Assembly (NCBI GenBank): GCA_018223365.1
Contig: JAGTTP010000001.1
Location: forward strand, 682,001 to 746,000
Origin: Clostridiaceae bacterium Marseille-Q4145
GTDB lineage: Bacteria > Bacillota > Clostridia > Lachnospirales > Lachnospiraceae
Reading direction: 5' to 3'
Length of the DNA stretch: 64,000 nt
Made by a program: the position numbers and the translations under genes. Positions 24,079 to 33,091 of the stretch are shown here, piece by piece. Below the pieces are notes generated by a model. It was not told where the DNA came from, searched no databases, and saw only the letters and a program-made list of their open reading frames with translations. Each line of letters begins with the position of its first letter. The stretch's first letter is position 1.

Positions 24079-24083
24079 ATATC

Positions 24084-24264
24084 TATATGTAAACCCTTTC
24101 GGGTAAAGCGGGTGATGGGAATCGAACCCACGTATCTAGCTTGGAAGGCTAGTGTTCTACCATTGAACTACACCCGCATATATGTAAAACCCTTTCGGGT
24201 TTGCTGTTATATGTGAAAGCCCTTACAGGCCTTATTGTTGTATGTAAAAACCCTTTCGGGTTGT
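24084..24264. repeat. Dispersed AACCCTTTCGGGTT hairpin repeats around tRNA-Gly genes
   Basis: Three copies of a unit (T)ATGTAAA(A)ACCCTTTCGGGT at about 24085-24104, 24181-24201 and 24240-24261, with a variant GAAAGCCCTTACAGGCCTT between the last two. Each copy is a short self-complementary hairpin. They surround tRNA-Gly(TCC) and look like spacers left from loss or duplication of tRNA genes. Confidence 0.6.
24107..24177 (-). tRNA. tRNA-Gly (TCC)
   Basis: Cloverleaf on the minus strand with acceptor GCGGGTG/CACCCGC, anticodon stem CTAGC, loop CTTCCAA giving anticodon TCC, T arm GTGGG-TTCGATT-CCCAT, discriminator T. It lies 28 nt upstream of tRNA-Gly(GCC), so both form one transcript covering GGN codons. 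Confidence 0.95.
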
Positions 24265-24376
24265 TTACGAAGTTGTTGTCTCGCTCGCGACAAGTGGTAT
24301 CATACTATAAATCGCCGCACCTGTCAACTACTTTTTTAAATTTTTCAAAAAAATTTTTATGCTGTCTTTCAACTGA

Positions 24377-24413
24377 CGGAAAGAAGTGACAGGTCTTCAT
24401 GGCCTGTCACTTC
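24377..24413 (-). terminator. Terminator after SH3/SleB gene
   Basis: GAAGTGACAGG and CCTGTCACTTC form an 11-bp stem; on the minus strand it is followed by TTTCC, a modest T tract. It lies just past the stop codon of the 24420-25436 gene. Confidence 0.7.
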
Positions 24414-24419
24414 GATTTT

Positions 24420-25436
24420 TTAGTAGAATACGTGAGCCCCAATGACGATTCCATCCGTGCTGCCGGCACGTTTGAAATGAGTCAGATTCCCAATGACGGT
24501 CTCTCCGTTGATAGCCGCCTGTGCGGCCTGCATACAACTGGACTTGGGACCATTTGCCATAATAGATGCCACCTGTCCGGTTGCCGCCGGCCCGAACTGT
24601 CCCGGCTGAGAGACAACACCCTGAATACTATTCGGATAACTGCCACTTCTCACACGGTTCATAACCACCGCACCCACTGCCAGCTGTCCCTCATAAGGCT
24701 GATTGCCGCTCTCGGCCTGAATAAGTGCCGCCAGAAGCGTCACCTCATCGCCACTTGCTGCAACAGCTCCCAGATTCTTTGTTCTCTTGGCTTTCTCCTC
24801 TTCTGCTTTTCTGGCAGCTTCCTCTGCCTCTATCTCCGCGATGGTCTTAGCCTCCCCATACTCGCAAGTCACTTCCACATACTCCGCAGAAATGTAGTCT
24901 TTTTCCCCATCGGCATAAAGGATTTCCAGCCATCCATCCTGTTCATCCCCAACTTCGATCTTCTCGCCTCTGCCGATCAGGTCAATAACCGATGCCTCGG
25001 TGCTCGGTTCATCCCGCACCTTCAGAGCATCCGTCGTTACCGTTGCAATCTTCGGTACATCTTCTTCCGCACGCTTTGCCGCTTCCAAACCAAATGCCAG
25101 ATATTCATCATTGACCCATCCAGTCACATCTCCGGACTGAATCTCGGTCCAGCCGTCTGTCTGCTCCAGAATCTCACCTGCATCTCCACGGAACATTTTC
25201 CCCACAACCGCAGAATCTGTATTGGCCTCTTCTCTCACGCTGACCGACTCATCCACCTTTGCCATCACTCGTCCTGTCCACTCACTGCCCGCCAGAACTT
25301 CATCCATCTGTTCCGGTGTCAGATCTTCCAGAACTGCATTCCAGGTATTCTCCCCTTCATTTCCCAGACTTGCAAATCCAGTCAGTCCCAGCCACATGGC
25401 AGTCATACCAATAATGATCATCCCTCTTTTCAACAT
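24420..25436 (-). CDS. Exported protein with two SH3b domains and a SleB-type hydrolase domain
   Basis: 338 residues. N-terminal signal or membrane helix at about 1-22 (MIIIGMTAMWLGLTG). Two bacterial SH3 domains at about 63-115 (VSVREEANTDSAVVGKMF...DGWTEIQSG) and 130-185 (LKVRDEPSTEASVIDLIG...DGWLEILYA). A short Lys/Glu/Ala helix follows, then a hydrolase_2 domain at about 228-338 (TLLAALIQAESGNQ, AVGAVVMNRVRSGSYP). It shares the catalytic domain with the 14904-16514 gene but uses SH3 wall-targeting modules instead of a coiled coil. Confidence 0.87.
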   Translation of the reverse strand: MLKRGMIIIGMTAMWLGLTGFASLGNEGENTWNAVLEDLTPEQMDEVLAGSEWTGRVMAKVDESVSVREEANTDSAVVGKMFRGDAGEILEQTDGWTEIQSGDVTGWVNDEYLAFGLEAAKRAEEDVPKIATVTTDALKVRDEPSTEASVIDLIGRGEKIEVGDEQDGWLEILYADGEKDYISAEYVEVTCEYGEAKTIAEIEAEEAARKAEEEKAKRTKNLGAVAASGDEVTLLAALIQAESGNQPYEGQLAVGAVVMNRVRSGSYPNSIQGVVSQPGQFGPAATGQVASIMANGPKSSCMQAAQAAINGETVIGNLTHFKRAGSTDGIVIGAHVFY

Positions 25437-25581
25437 ACGAAATTCCTCCCGTCATTTGTTTTCTCCCCTATATATTATGATAACGGGAGAAAATATATTA
25501 CAGAATTGTTACATATATTGCAAAGAGTTTAACAGAAAATAATAATTTTGTCAACTTTCAGAACATTTAACGCAATTTCAG

Positions 25582-25619
25582 GAAAAAAAAGAGATCTACC
25601 GACGCTGTCGGCAGACCTC
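25582..25619 (-). terminator. Terminator embedded in the 3' end of the SpoU gene
   Basis: A 13-bp stem (GAGGTCTGCCGAC, loop AGC, GTCGGTAGATCTC) followed by eight T residues on the minus strand. The stop codon at 25596-25598 is inside the 3' arm of the stem. Confidence 0.88.
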
Positions 25620-26366
25620 ATACATCAGAACCGAAGCGGCCACTGCCGCATTTAACGATTCCAGTTTTCCATGCATGGGAATACGAATCCATACATCGGC
25701 ACAGTTGCTTAAGCCCTCCGTGAGTCCATTGCCCTCATTGCCGATAAGGAATGCAGTTCCCTCTTTATAATTTTCTTCGTCGTAACAGTTTTTTCCCTGC
25801 AGATGTGCCGCATAAGTTCGAATTCCACGCCTCTTAAGTTCCGGCAGAATTTCTTCCAGCTGATCCACATAGAGGAACGGCATCCGGTATATAGAGCCCA
25901 TGGTAGCACGAATCGTCTTTGGATTATAAATATCCACAGAGGTGCGGCTCAAAATCACGCCATCCACACCAGCACCCTCTGCCGTACGAAGAATGGTGCC
26001 CAAATTCCCCGGATCCTGCAGATTTTCCAGAATCATGAGAAACGGATGCTTCTTTCCAGCCAAATCATCCAGGCTGTAATGATACTGTTTCATGACACAC
26101 AGCACTCCCTGAGGCGTTTTTGTATCACTGACTGATGCATACACCCTGTCATCCAGTACTTCCAGTTCGCTGTTCCCGAAAAATGCCGCCCCTTTCTCGT
26201 CATAAAGGCTTTTGGACACATAGAGTTTCTGAATCCGTTCCCCGGGAGCTTCCTGGAACATCTTAATGCCTTCTACCAGAAAGGCATCCTGCTCATTTCT
26301 GGCAGATGCTTTTTTCTTCAACTGCTGCAGGTTCTTCACTTGCGGATTGGATGTGCTTGTAATCAT
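25596..26366 (-). CDS. TrmH/SpoU-family RNA 2'-O-methyltransferase
   Basis: 256 residues. An N-terminal substrate-binding domain (about 1-95, TSTSNPQVKNLQQLKKKASAR) is followed by the SPOUT knot domain: LENLQDPGNLGTILRTAEGAGVDGVIL, FLIGNEGNGLTEGL and IPMHGKLESLNAAVAASVLMYE. Acts on rRNA or tRNA; the exact target is unknown. Its ATG lies within or next to the stop of pfkA. The last codons and stop lie inside the stem of a terminator. Confidence 0.9.
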   Translation of the reverse strand: MITSTSNPQVKNLQQLKKKASARNEQDAFLVEGIKMFQEAPGERIQKLYVSKSLYDEKGAAFFGNSELEVLDDRVYASVSDTKTPQGVLCVMKQYHYSLDDLAGKKHPFLMILENLQDPGNLGTILRTAEGAGVDGVILSRTSVDIYNPKTIRATMGSIYRMPFLYVDQLEEILPELKRRGIRTYAAHLQGKNCYDEENYKEGTAFLIGNEGNGLTEGLSNCADVWIRIPMHGKLESLNAAVAASVLMYEVCRQRR

Positions 26367-27340
26367 TATTTCGCCATATCTCCTGCAACTTCGATCATAT
26401 AATTAGAAATATCTTTTCTCATACCCAGTGCATCATCGATGTCAAAATCACGAAACTCTCCGTGCTGATATCCTACCACTCGGTTGGTCTTTCCTGCACA
26501 GAGCAAATCCACGGCCATGGAACCCATCATAGTTGCATAAACACGGTCACGACAGGTTGGACTTCCTCCTCGCTGCATATAACCAAGAATGGTGGCTCTG
26601 GTCTCTACGCCGGTAGCTGCCTCAATCCTTCTTGCCATGGATGTGGAATGTCCAATCCCCTCTGCATTGATGATAATATGATGTTTCTTTCCTTTTTTAC
26701 GATTGCTGATAATATTGTTGATGATCTTCTGCTCATCATAATCATAGCGCTCCGGAATCAGAATATCCTCTGCTCCATTGGCAATACCGCACCAGAGTGC
26801 AATATAACCAGCATTACGTCCCATAACCTCGATAATACTGCAGCGCTCATGTGACGTCGACGTATCACGTACTTTATCAATTGCCTGCATAGCTGTATTT
26901 ACTGCGGTATCAAATCCGATGGTATACTCGGTACAGGCAATGTCAAGGTCAATGGTTCCCGGCACGCCCACTGTATTAATTCCCAACGCTGCAAGCTTCT
27001 GCGCTCCTGCATAAGAACCATCTCCGCCAATAACAACCAGACCGTCAATACCGTGTTTTCTGCAAATCTCGGCGCCTTTCTTCTGCCCTTCCTCCGTACG
27101 GAATTCCGCACAGCGGGCAGTGAACAGGATGGTACCTCCCTTGTCCACAATATCACTGACCGAATGTCTGGACATATCGATGATATCTTCCTCCAGAAGT
27201 CCCTGATAGCCTCTCCGGATTCCTTTCACGTTCTTTCCTGCAGCACAGGCTTTTCTTACCACCGCCCGAATAGCTGCATTCATTCCCGGCGCGTCTCCGC
27301 CGCTTGTCAAAACACCAATTGTCTTTATCTCTTTTGCCAT
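26366..27340 (-). CDS. pfkA: ATP-dependent 6-phosphofructokinase
   Basis: 324 residues, standard bacterial PfkA length. ATP-site motifs LTSGGDAPGMNAAIRAVVR and GGDGSYAGAQKL are present; the Gly after GDGSYA favours ATP over PPi. The catalytic loop reads PGTIDLD instead of the usual PGTIDND, a substitution beside the catalytic Asp. Effector-site residues (KKGKKHHIII) are present. Co-oriented with and overlapping the SpoU gene. Confidence 0.93.
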   Translation of the reverse strand: MAKEIKTIGVLTSGGDAPGMNAAIRAVVRKACAAGKNVKGIRRGYQGLLEEDIIDMSRHSVSDIVDKGGTILFTARCAEFRTEEGQKKGAEICRKHGIDGLVVIGGDGSYAGAQKLAALGINTVGVPGTIDLDIACTEYTIGFDTAVNTAMQAIDKVRDTSTSHERCSIIEVMGRNAGYIALWCGIANGAEDILIPERYDYDEQKIINNIISNRKKGKKHHIIINAEGIGHSTSMARRIEAATGVETRATILGYMQRGGSPTCRDRVYATMMGSMAVDLLCAGKTNRVVGYQHGEFRDFDIDDALGMRKDISNYMIEVAGDMAK

Positions 27341-27388
27341 GGTCGCTTCCTCCGCAAACAGTTATCCAAAACAAGTCTCTTCCACATT

Positions 27389-30300
27389 CTAATTCATTTT
27401 TTCCATATTTTCAATACGCTTCTGGACTGCTTTTACGTTTTTCTCTCCAAAATCCAGGCTCAGTTTTTCCAGCAGTAGATCGCTCACATGGACATTCCGG
27501 CTGGCCGGAAGAATTTTCTTTTTCTTCTCTTTTCTGACGTAGATGATGACTTCGTCTTCACCCTCGCTGTCCATAAGTGCCCGGTACAGCTCCTGCTCTC
27601 TTCTACTGTACTCTTCCATATCGGAAAACTGAATCCAAAGCTCCTTTTTCGGAATATCAAAGGGCACGATTTTCTCCAGAATCAGTTTGCTCGCCCTGTC
27701 TTCCTCTGCAGAAATACGCCCGCTCACAAACACTTTGCTGTCCACATTGAGCATGCTCGCATTTTTCTCATAATCCCTCGGAAATACAATCACTTCCACA
27801 CTGCCTACCAGATCTTCCACGGTGATAAAGGCCATCATTTTATTATTTTTCGTTGCCTTCATGGTCTTGGATGTAATCATACCACCCACAATAGCCCGCT
27901 CTCCATCCCGGATGCGCTGTTCCTCGCCTTCTTCCGGCGGCAGGAAATCTGCGGTCACATGGGAAATCCCTCGCTTCCACTGTTCTTCATACTCCTCCAG
28001 CGGGTGCCCGCTGATATAGAATCCCAATACTTCTTTTTCAAAAGCCAGCAGATCTTCTTTTCCATATTCAGACACCTGTGGAATCTTAATCTTAAAAGCA
28101 GCCTTATCCTCTTCCGCTGCAAAATCAAAAAGACTGATCTGACCTGCGAAGTCTTTCTTCTTTTTCTGTGCGGCATCATCCATAATCTGTCCGTAGATCA
28201 TCATCATCTGACGCCGGTTGGCCGGAAAACAGTCAAAGGCACCTGCCTTGATAAAGTTTTCTACTGCACGCTTATTAACCTCATGACCAGACATCCGGTT
28301 GATGAAATCCGCCAGATCTTCAAAATTACCTCTTTCTTTCCGTTCCTGAATGATCTCTTCAATCACAGGTTTTCCTACACTTTTAATGGCATTAAGTCCA
28401 TAACGGATAGCACCGTTTGATACGGAAAATGCACTGACACTTTCATTAATGTCTGGCGGCAGAATCTGAATTCCCATCTGCCGGCAGGTAAGAATATATT
28501 CCGATACTTTAGAAGAATTATCAATGACGGATGTCATTAAAGCCGCCATAAACTCTACCGGATAATAATATTTCAGCCAGGCTGTCTGATAGGCCACTAC
28601 CGCGTAAGCGGCCGCATGAGATTTATTGAATGCATATTTGGCAAAATCAATCATATCATCATAGATTTTATTTGCCACCTGTTCAGAAATACCATTAGAA
28701 ATACACCCTGGTACATGCTCTGCTTCATTTCCATATACAAAATTCTGGCGTTCCTGCTGCATGACAGCTGCTTTCTTCTTAGACATGGCACGACGTACCA
28801 GGTCTGCACGACCCAAGGTATAGCCCGCCAGCTTCTGCACGATCTGCATAACCTGCTCCTGGTACACGATACAGCCATAGGTCGGTTCCAGAATAGATTC
28901 CAGCTCCGGACAGTCATAGGTAATACTGTCCGGATTATTTTTCCCTCGGATATACTGAGGAATAAAGTCCATAGGACCCGGACGATACAGGGAAATACCT
29001 GCGATAATATCTTCCAGACTCTGAGGCTTCAGTTCTTTCATGAAGTTCTTCATACCCGTACTTTCTAACTGGAACACACCATCCGTCTTTCCCGTTCCCA
29101 GAGAATCCAGCACTGCTTTATCATTATAATCAATCTCGTCGATGTTGATCTGCTTTCCACTGCTCTGTTCTGCAAACCGAACTGCATTCTGAATAACCGT
29201 CAGTGTACGCAAACCGAGGAAATCCATTTTCAGAAGACCCAGCTCTTCCAACGTAGTCATAGTGAACTGCGTGGTGACAGAGCCATCTGACCCTCTGGAA
29301 AGCGGCACATATTCATCTACTGCTTTCTGGCTGATGACAACGCCCGCAGCATGCATGGAAGTGTGACGCGGCAGACCTTCCAGTCGTTTAGACATGTCCA
29401 CCAGTTCTTTTACCTGCTCATTGCTCTCATAGAGATTCCGGAATTCCGGGTTCATCTGAAGCGCTTTATCGAGGGTAATATTCAGCTCCTGCGGCACCAT
29501 CTTAGCAATGGAGTCCACAAATGCATAGGGAAGATCCATGACTCTTCCCACGTCTCTTAACACACCGCGGGCCGCCAGCGTACCGAAAGTGACAATCTGT
29601 GCCACCCGGTCTTTGCCGTATTTACGAACCACATAATCAATGACTTCCTGCCGCCTCTCATAGCAGAAGTCAACGTCAATATCTGGCATGGAAACACGTT
29701 CCGGGTTCAAAAAACGTTCAAACAGCAATTGGTATCTGGCCGGATCAATATTAGTGATTCCTAACGTATAAGAAACCAGGCTTCCGGCTGCGGAACCTCG
29801 CCCCGGTCCTACGGCAATCCCATGATCTCTGGAATATTTGATAAAATCCCATACGATCAGGAAATAGTCCACATACCCCATCTTCTGGATGATAGATAGT
29901 TCATAAGTCAACTGGTCTCTTAGATGACCATCATCCTCCGGGTAACGTTTTGCAAATCCGTCCCAGCAGAGCTTATTCAAATACTCCCAGGATGTATAGC
30001 CATCCGGCACATCATATTTCGGCAGCTTAGTCACGCCAAATTCAATCTCTACATTGCAGCGGTCTGCAATTTTCTGAGTGTTTTCCAGCGCCTGTAATGC
30101 GTAAGGAAATAACTGTGCCATTTCCTCCGGAGATTTTACAAAATACTGTCCGCCCTCATAACGCATCCTGTCTTCGTCCGACAAACGTTTTCCTGTCTGC
30201 AGGCAGAGCAGGATATCGTGAGGCTTCACATCTTCTGCATAGGTATAATGAATATCATTAGTAGCCACCAATTCTATGTGCAACTCTCTGCTCATACGGA

Positions 30301-30871
30301 GCAATGCCTGATTCACCTGCTTCTGCTCTGGCAGTCCATGATCCTGCAGCTCCAGGAAGAAATTTCCCTTTCCGAAAATCTCCTCATACTCCCCGGCAGA
30401 CTTGCAGGCTTCCTCATACATGCCCCGGAGCACATTTCTCTGCACCTCTCCGGCCAGACAGGCACTGGTCGCAATAATTCCTTCATGATATTTTCGAAGA
30501 ATCTCCTTATCCACACGAGGTTTATAATAGAAGCCTTCCGTAAATCCGATGGAAACAATCTTCATCAGATTCTGATAACCTTTATTATTTTCCGCCAGCA
30601 GCACCAGATGATGATAACGGTCGTCTCCGCTGCCTGCTTCTTTATCAAAACGGGATCCCGGCGCCACATAGACCTCGCAGCCAAGGATTGGCTTGATTCC
30701 CTGTGCCCGCGCCTCCCGGTAAAAATCGATCACACCGTACATAACACCATGGTCCGTGATGGCAGCACTGTTCATCCCCAGCTCTTTCACCCGCGCCACA
30801 TACTCTTTTATCTTATTGGACCCGTCCAGCAGACTGTACTCCGTGTGTACATGCAGATGTACAAAATTCAT
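27389..30871 (-). CDS. dnaE: DNA polymerase III alpha subunit DnaE
   Basis: 1160 residues. PHP domain at the N-terminus (FVHLHVHTEYSLLDGSNKI), polymerase palm with catalytic PDIDVDFCYERR and GPGRGSAAGSLVSYTLGI, a tandem helix-hairpin-helix region, and an OB fold near 1000-1080 (IVGGMITSKTMKATKNNKMMAFITVED). This is the DnaE1-like form used with PolC in Firmicutes. It precedes pfkA by about 48 nt. Confidence 0.96.
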   Translation of the reverse strand: MNFVHLHVHTEYSLLDGSNKIKEYVARVKELGMNSAAITDHGVMYGVIDFYREARAQGIKPILGCEVYVAPGSRFDKEAGSGDDRYHHLVLLAENNKGYQNLMKIVSIGFTEGFYYKPRVDKEILRKYHEGIIATSACLAGEVQRNVLRGMYEEACKSAGEYEEIFGKGNFFLELQDHGLPEQKQVNQALLRMSRELHIELVATNDIHYTYAEDVKPHDILLCLQTGKRLSDEDRMRYEGGQYFVKSPEEMAQLFPYALQALENTQKIADRCNVEIEFGVTKLPKYDVPDGYTSWEYLNKLCWDGFAKRYPEDDGHLRDQLTYELSIIQKMGYVDYFLIVWDFIKYSRDHGIAVGPGRGSAAGSLVSYTLGITNIDPARYQLLFERFLNPERVSMPDIDVDFCYERRQEVIDYVVRKYGKDRVAQIVTFGTLAARGVLRDVGRVMDLPYAFVDSIAKMVPQELNITLDKALQMNPEFRNLYESNEQVKELVDMSKRLEGLPRHTSMHAAGVVISQKAVDEYVPLSRGSDGSVTTQFTMTTLEELGLLKMDFLGLRTLTVIQNAVRFAEQSSGKQINIDEIDYNDKAVLDSLGTGKTDGVFQLESTGMKNFMKELKPQSLEDIIAGISLYRPGPMDFIPQYIRGKNNPDSITYDCPELESILEPTYGCIVYQEQVMQIVQKLAGYTLGRADLVRRAMSKKKAAVMQQERQNFVYGNEAEHVPGCISNGISEQVANKIYDDMIDFAKYAFNKSHAAAYAVVAYQTAWLKYYYPVEFMAALMTSVIDNSSKVSEYILTCRQMGIQILPPDINESVSAFSVSNGAIRYGLNAIKSVGKPVIEEIIQERKERGNFEDLADFINRMSGHEVNKRAVENFIKAGAFDCFPANRRQMMMIYGQIMDDAAQKKKKDFAGQISLFDFAAEEDKAAFKIKIPQVSEYGKEDLLAFEKEVLGFYISGHPLEEYEEQWKRGISHVTADFLPPEEGEEQRIRDGERAIVGGMITSKTMKATKNNKMMAFITVEDLVGSVEVIVFPRDYEKNASMLNVDSKVFVSGRISAEEDRASKLILEKIVPFDIPKKELWIQFSDMEEYSRREQELYRALMDSEGEDEVIIYVRKEKKKKILPASRNVHVSDLLLEKLSLDFGEKNVKAVQKRIENMEKMN

Positions 30872-30921
30872 ATTCTCTGTCCCTCATTCAATAAAATCTC
30901 TCGCAAGAGTTTTTCATATAC

Positions 30922-30959
30922 AAAAAGGCGCAGCAACCCGTTCCCGGATCGTTGCGCCC
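30922..30959 (-). terminator. Terminator after HPr-like gene
   Basis: Minus strand GGGCGCAAC ... GTTGCTGCGCC followed by TTTTT. It separates the HPr-like gene from dnaE. Confidence 0.8.
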
Positions 30960-30976
30960 GTTTCATTCTTTTTAAA

Positions 30977-31210
30977 TTAACCGTTGATCATGAAGGATAA
31001 CAGTTTGTCAATGTCCTCTTTCTCATATGCGATAATTTCCAGTTCCGGAATCTCACCATTGGAGAAAATATTTGCAAGGGATACATACTGACACAATTTG
31101 GATTTCAGGTTCAGTCTGTCTCCTTCTCCTGTTACTAACTCTACTCTACCTTTACAGCTGTCTACTACGTCAAAGAATTTGTTTACGTCTTTGATATTCT
31201 GTACTTTCAT
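30977..31210 (-). CDS. HPr-like protein lacking the active-site histidine
   Basis: 77 residues, HPr fold by length and by the block RLNLKSKLCQYVSLANIF, which aligns with VNLKSIMGVMSLG around regulatory Ser46. The His15 region (GIHARPA in HPr) is replaced by DVNKFFDVV, so it cannot accept phosphate from enzyme I. It resembles Crh in keeping a Ser46-like site with no His, and may have a regulatory role. Clear AAGGAG site. Transcribed alone, ending in the terminator at 30922-30959. Confidence 0.75.
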   Translation of the reverse strand: MKVQNIKDVNKFFDVVDSCKGRVELVTGEGDRLNLKSKLCQYVSLANIFSNGEIPELEIIAYEKEDIDKLLSFMING

Positions 31211-31250
31211 GCTCTTAATCTCCTTTCTTCTTCTTCGCTTCTCATTATAC

Positions 31251-32105
31251 TCAAGACTTCTCAGGATTGCAAGCAGTTTTTTTACGAATGCATTTCTCGG
31301 AAATCTCGATTTTTTCTTCTTTTAAAAGGTGTCCTACTGCACGCTTAAAAGCGTTCTTGCTCATGGACATCTCACGGCTGATAACCTCTGGTGTAGCCTT
31401 ATCCGTGAACGGCAGCACACCGGCAAATTCATCGATGACTTTCATGACCTGTTCCGCATCTTTTTCAATCTGAAGATAAGTCTTCTCGCGGAGACTCAAA
31501 TCCAGTTTGCCGTCCTCTTTGACTCTGGTGACACGGGTCTCCACTACGTCGCCGATCTTCGCCTGTCCGAAAAATTCCCGTTTCGGAATCAATCCGGAAT
31601 ACAGATCATCCACAGCCACAAAGGCACCGAAATTCTCGCTGATTTCATAAATAGTTCCTTTTACCCGGTCATCCTTCTTATAAGGACTCTCTTTAGAAAG
31701 ATATTCATATACGTTCATGGTGGCGCACAGACGGCTGCTCTTGTCTGTATAAAGACCTACCAGCACTTCATCTCCCGCCTTTACTTTTCTGGTCTGCTGC
31801 TTGAAGGGAAGGAACAGATCCTTCTCCAGTCCCCAGTCCAGAAATGCTCCGATCTTTGTCACTTCTTTTACCTGTAATCTTGCTGCTTCCCCCAGGTGGA
31901 TCTTCGGCTCTGCGGTGGTGGCAATCAGGCGGTCCTTGGAATCCTTATACAAGAATACTTCCAGTTCATCTCCGGTCTGTGCTCCTTCCGGCACCTGTTT
32001 GGCAGGAAGCAATACTCTCTCTTCCGGTGCCTCCGGCGCTGCCAGATATACGCCAAAATCTACCTTTTTTACAATTGTCAAGGGCTCTGTCTTTCCTAAC
32101 TGCAT
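31251..32105 (-). CDS. S1-domain RNA-binding protein, CvfB family
   Basis: 284 residues. CvfB-like arrangement of S1-type OB folds: LTIVKKVDFGVYLAAPEAPEERVLLP, EVTKIGAFLDWGLEKDLFLPFKQQ, and YEISENFGAFVAVDDLYSGLIPKREFF, followed by a C-terminal winged-helix domain (EVISREMSMSKNAFKRAVGHLLKEEKI). Such proteins bind RNA and affect virulence-type gene expression in Staphylococcus. The gene lies 9 nt after the thioesterase gene. Confidence 0.88.
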   Translation of the reverse strand: MQLGKTEPLTIVKKVDFGVYLAAPEAPEERVLLPAKQVPEGAQTGDELEVFLYKDSKDRLIATTAEPKIHLGEAARLQVKEVTKIGAFLDWGLEKDLFLPFKQQTRKVKAGDEVLVGLYTDKSSRLCATMNVYEYLSKESPYKKDDRVKGTIYEISENFGAFVAVDDLYSGLIPKREFFGQAKIGDVVETRVTRVKEDGKLDLSLREKTYLQIEKDAEQVMKVIDEFAGVLPFTDKATPEVISREMSMSKNAFKRAVGHLLKEEKIEISEKCIRKKTACNPEKS

Positions 32106-32114
32106 CTCTTTCTC

Positions 32115-32816
32115 CTATCGAAATTCTATTACCGCATAAGGCTTTTCGTTCTGATCCCCCAGAACCACTGTCACTCCGTCCGGACTCACCTTCACACCCG
32201 GATAAATCACATCTCCGAGCACAGCAGACTTCTTATATTCCGCCCGCATCTGGTGAATCTCAAAATCTTCCGGCAGATACTCCGCCGCCATCTGTACATA
32301 CTGTCCGTTATTTACATGGTGATTCACATCCAGATGGTAACTATGAATAGGGAAGGATTCTTTCTTCTCCAGTTCCTCCGGAATCTGAATATGGTCATCC
32401 TCATACTCCATATCAAGCTTTGGTTCCATGGTGTAAGCGTCTACCACATCCTTTTCCAGTTTGCAGGGACGCATCCGTACAGTATCCATGTAAACCCACA
32501 GCGTGTCCGCCCAGGCCACAACTTCTCCCTGTCCGTCCAGCATTCGGAAATTCCTTCTTCCGGTTATCTTTGAAAATTCATAGGGCCAGGTTTCCACACG
32601 AATATGCTCTGTCATCTCCGGATAACGCCGAATCACTATCTTCCAGGAACTTAATACCCACATCCGGTTTCTATTCTCCAGAAATACGGCTCCCACTCCC
32701 AGATCTTCTGAATGAAAACTACTGCAGTCCTGAAAATAATTCAAGACCGCATTAAGCGTCATTTTCCGATTCTCGTCTACTTCTGATACTCTTACCCTGC
32801 TGTCATATCCGTACAT
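32115..32816 (-). CDS. Acyl-ACP thioesterase (FatA-like, bacterial)
   Basis: 233 residues with two hot-dog folds. The N-terminal fold (MYGYDSRVRVSEVDENRKMTL) is followed by a second fold with the catalytic block YHLDVNHHVNNGQYVQMA (Asn and His). It would release free fatty acids from acyl carrier protein. A TATAAT box at 32866-32871 lies about 50 nt upstream. The gene overlaps nothing upstream and is followed closely by the S1-domain gene. Confidence 0.88.
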   Translation of the reverse strand: MYGYDSRVRVSEVDENRKMTLNAVLNYFQDCSSFHSEDLGVGAVFLENRNRMWVLSSWKIVIRRYPEMTEHIRVETWPYEFSKITGRRNFRMLDGQGEVVAWADTLWVYMDTVRMRPCKLEKDVVDAYTMEPKLDMEYEDDHIQIPEELEKKESFPIHSYHLDVNHHVNNGQYVQMAAEYLPEDFEIHQMRAEYKKSAVLGDVIYPGVKVSPDGVTVVLGDQNEKPYAVIEFR

Positions 32817-32909
32817 GTGTCGATCCTCCCCAAGCCCGTTCCTACACGTTTCTCTGATCGTATTTATTATACCGACAAACCCGAAAAAAAGCCACCCCTA
32901 CTTTTATTT

Positions 32910-33086
32910 CTTCGCAAAAGGAAAGAGCCATTCGAATTTTTATTTTTCGAATGGCTCCTCACCTATCAATCTGAAGTTTCACCTTTATAATCTCCTTCCA
33001 AGATTATTTTTTTAGACTTTTGTGATTACCGTCCCATTGGACTGTACCTCGTCTTTCTGAGATTTTGTATCTCTTTCTTGTTTGTG
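32910..33086 (-). ncRNA. Candidate small RNA or leader with strong promoter and terminator
   Basis: A promoter (TTGACA 33115-33120, 17-nt spacer, TAATAT 33092-33097) and a 12-bp perfect terminator stem (GAGCCATTCGAA...TTCGAATGGCTC, 32925-32957, T-rich tail) bound about 170 nt without a normal gene. Inside are hairpins GAGAT-ACAAA-ATCTC and ATAATCT-TGGAAGG-AGATTAT, the latter carrying a Shine-Dalgarno-like AAGGAG, followed 7-8 nt later by a seven-codon reading frame GTG-AAA-...-TGA. It could be an sRNA or an attenuator leader for the thioesterase gene. No known RNA family recognised. Confidence 0.5.
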
Positions 33087-33091
33087 ATTTT

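Noticed and set aside
24084..24264. CRISPR array
   Set aside because: Repeats are short hairpins of unequal spacing around tRNA genes, with no regular spacers and no cas genes.
24399..25532. 377-codon plus-strand frame
   Set aside because: Fully antisense to the SH3/SleB gene, which has clear domains; Cys/His-rich nonsense-like composition.
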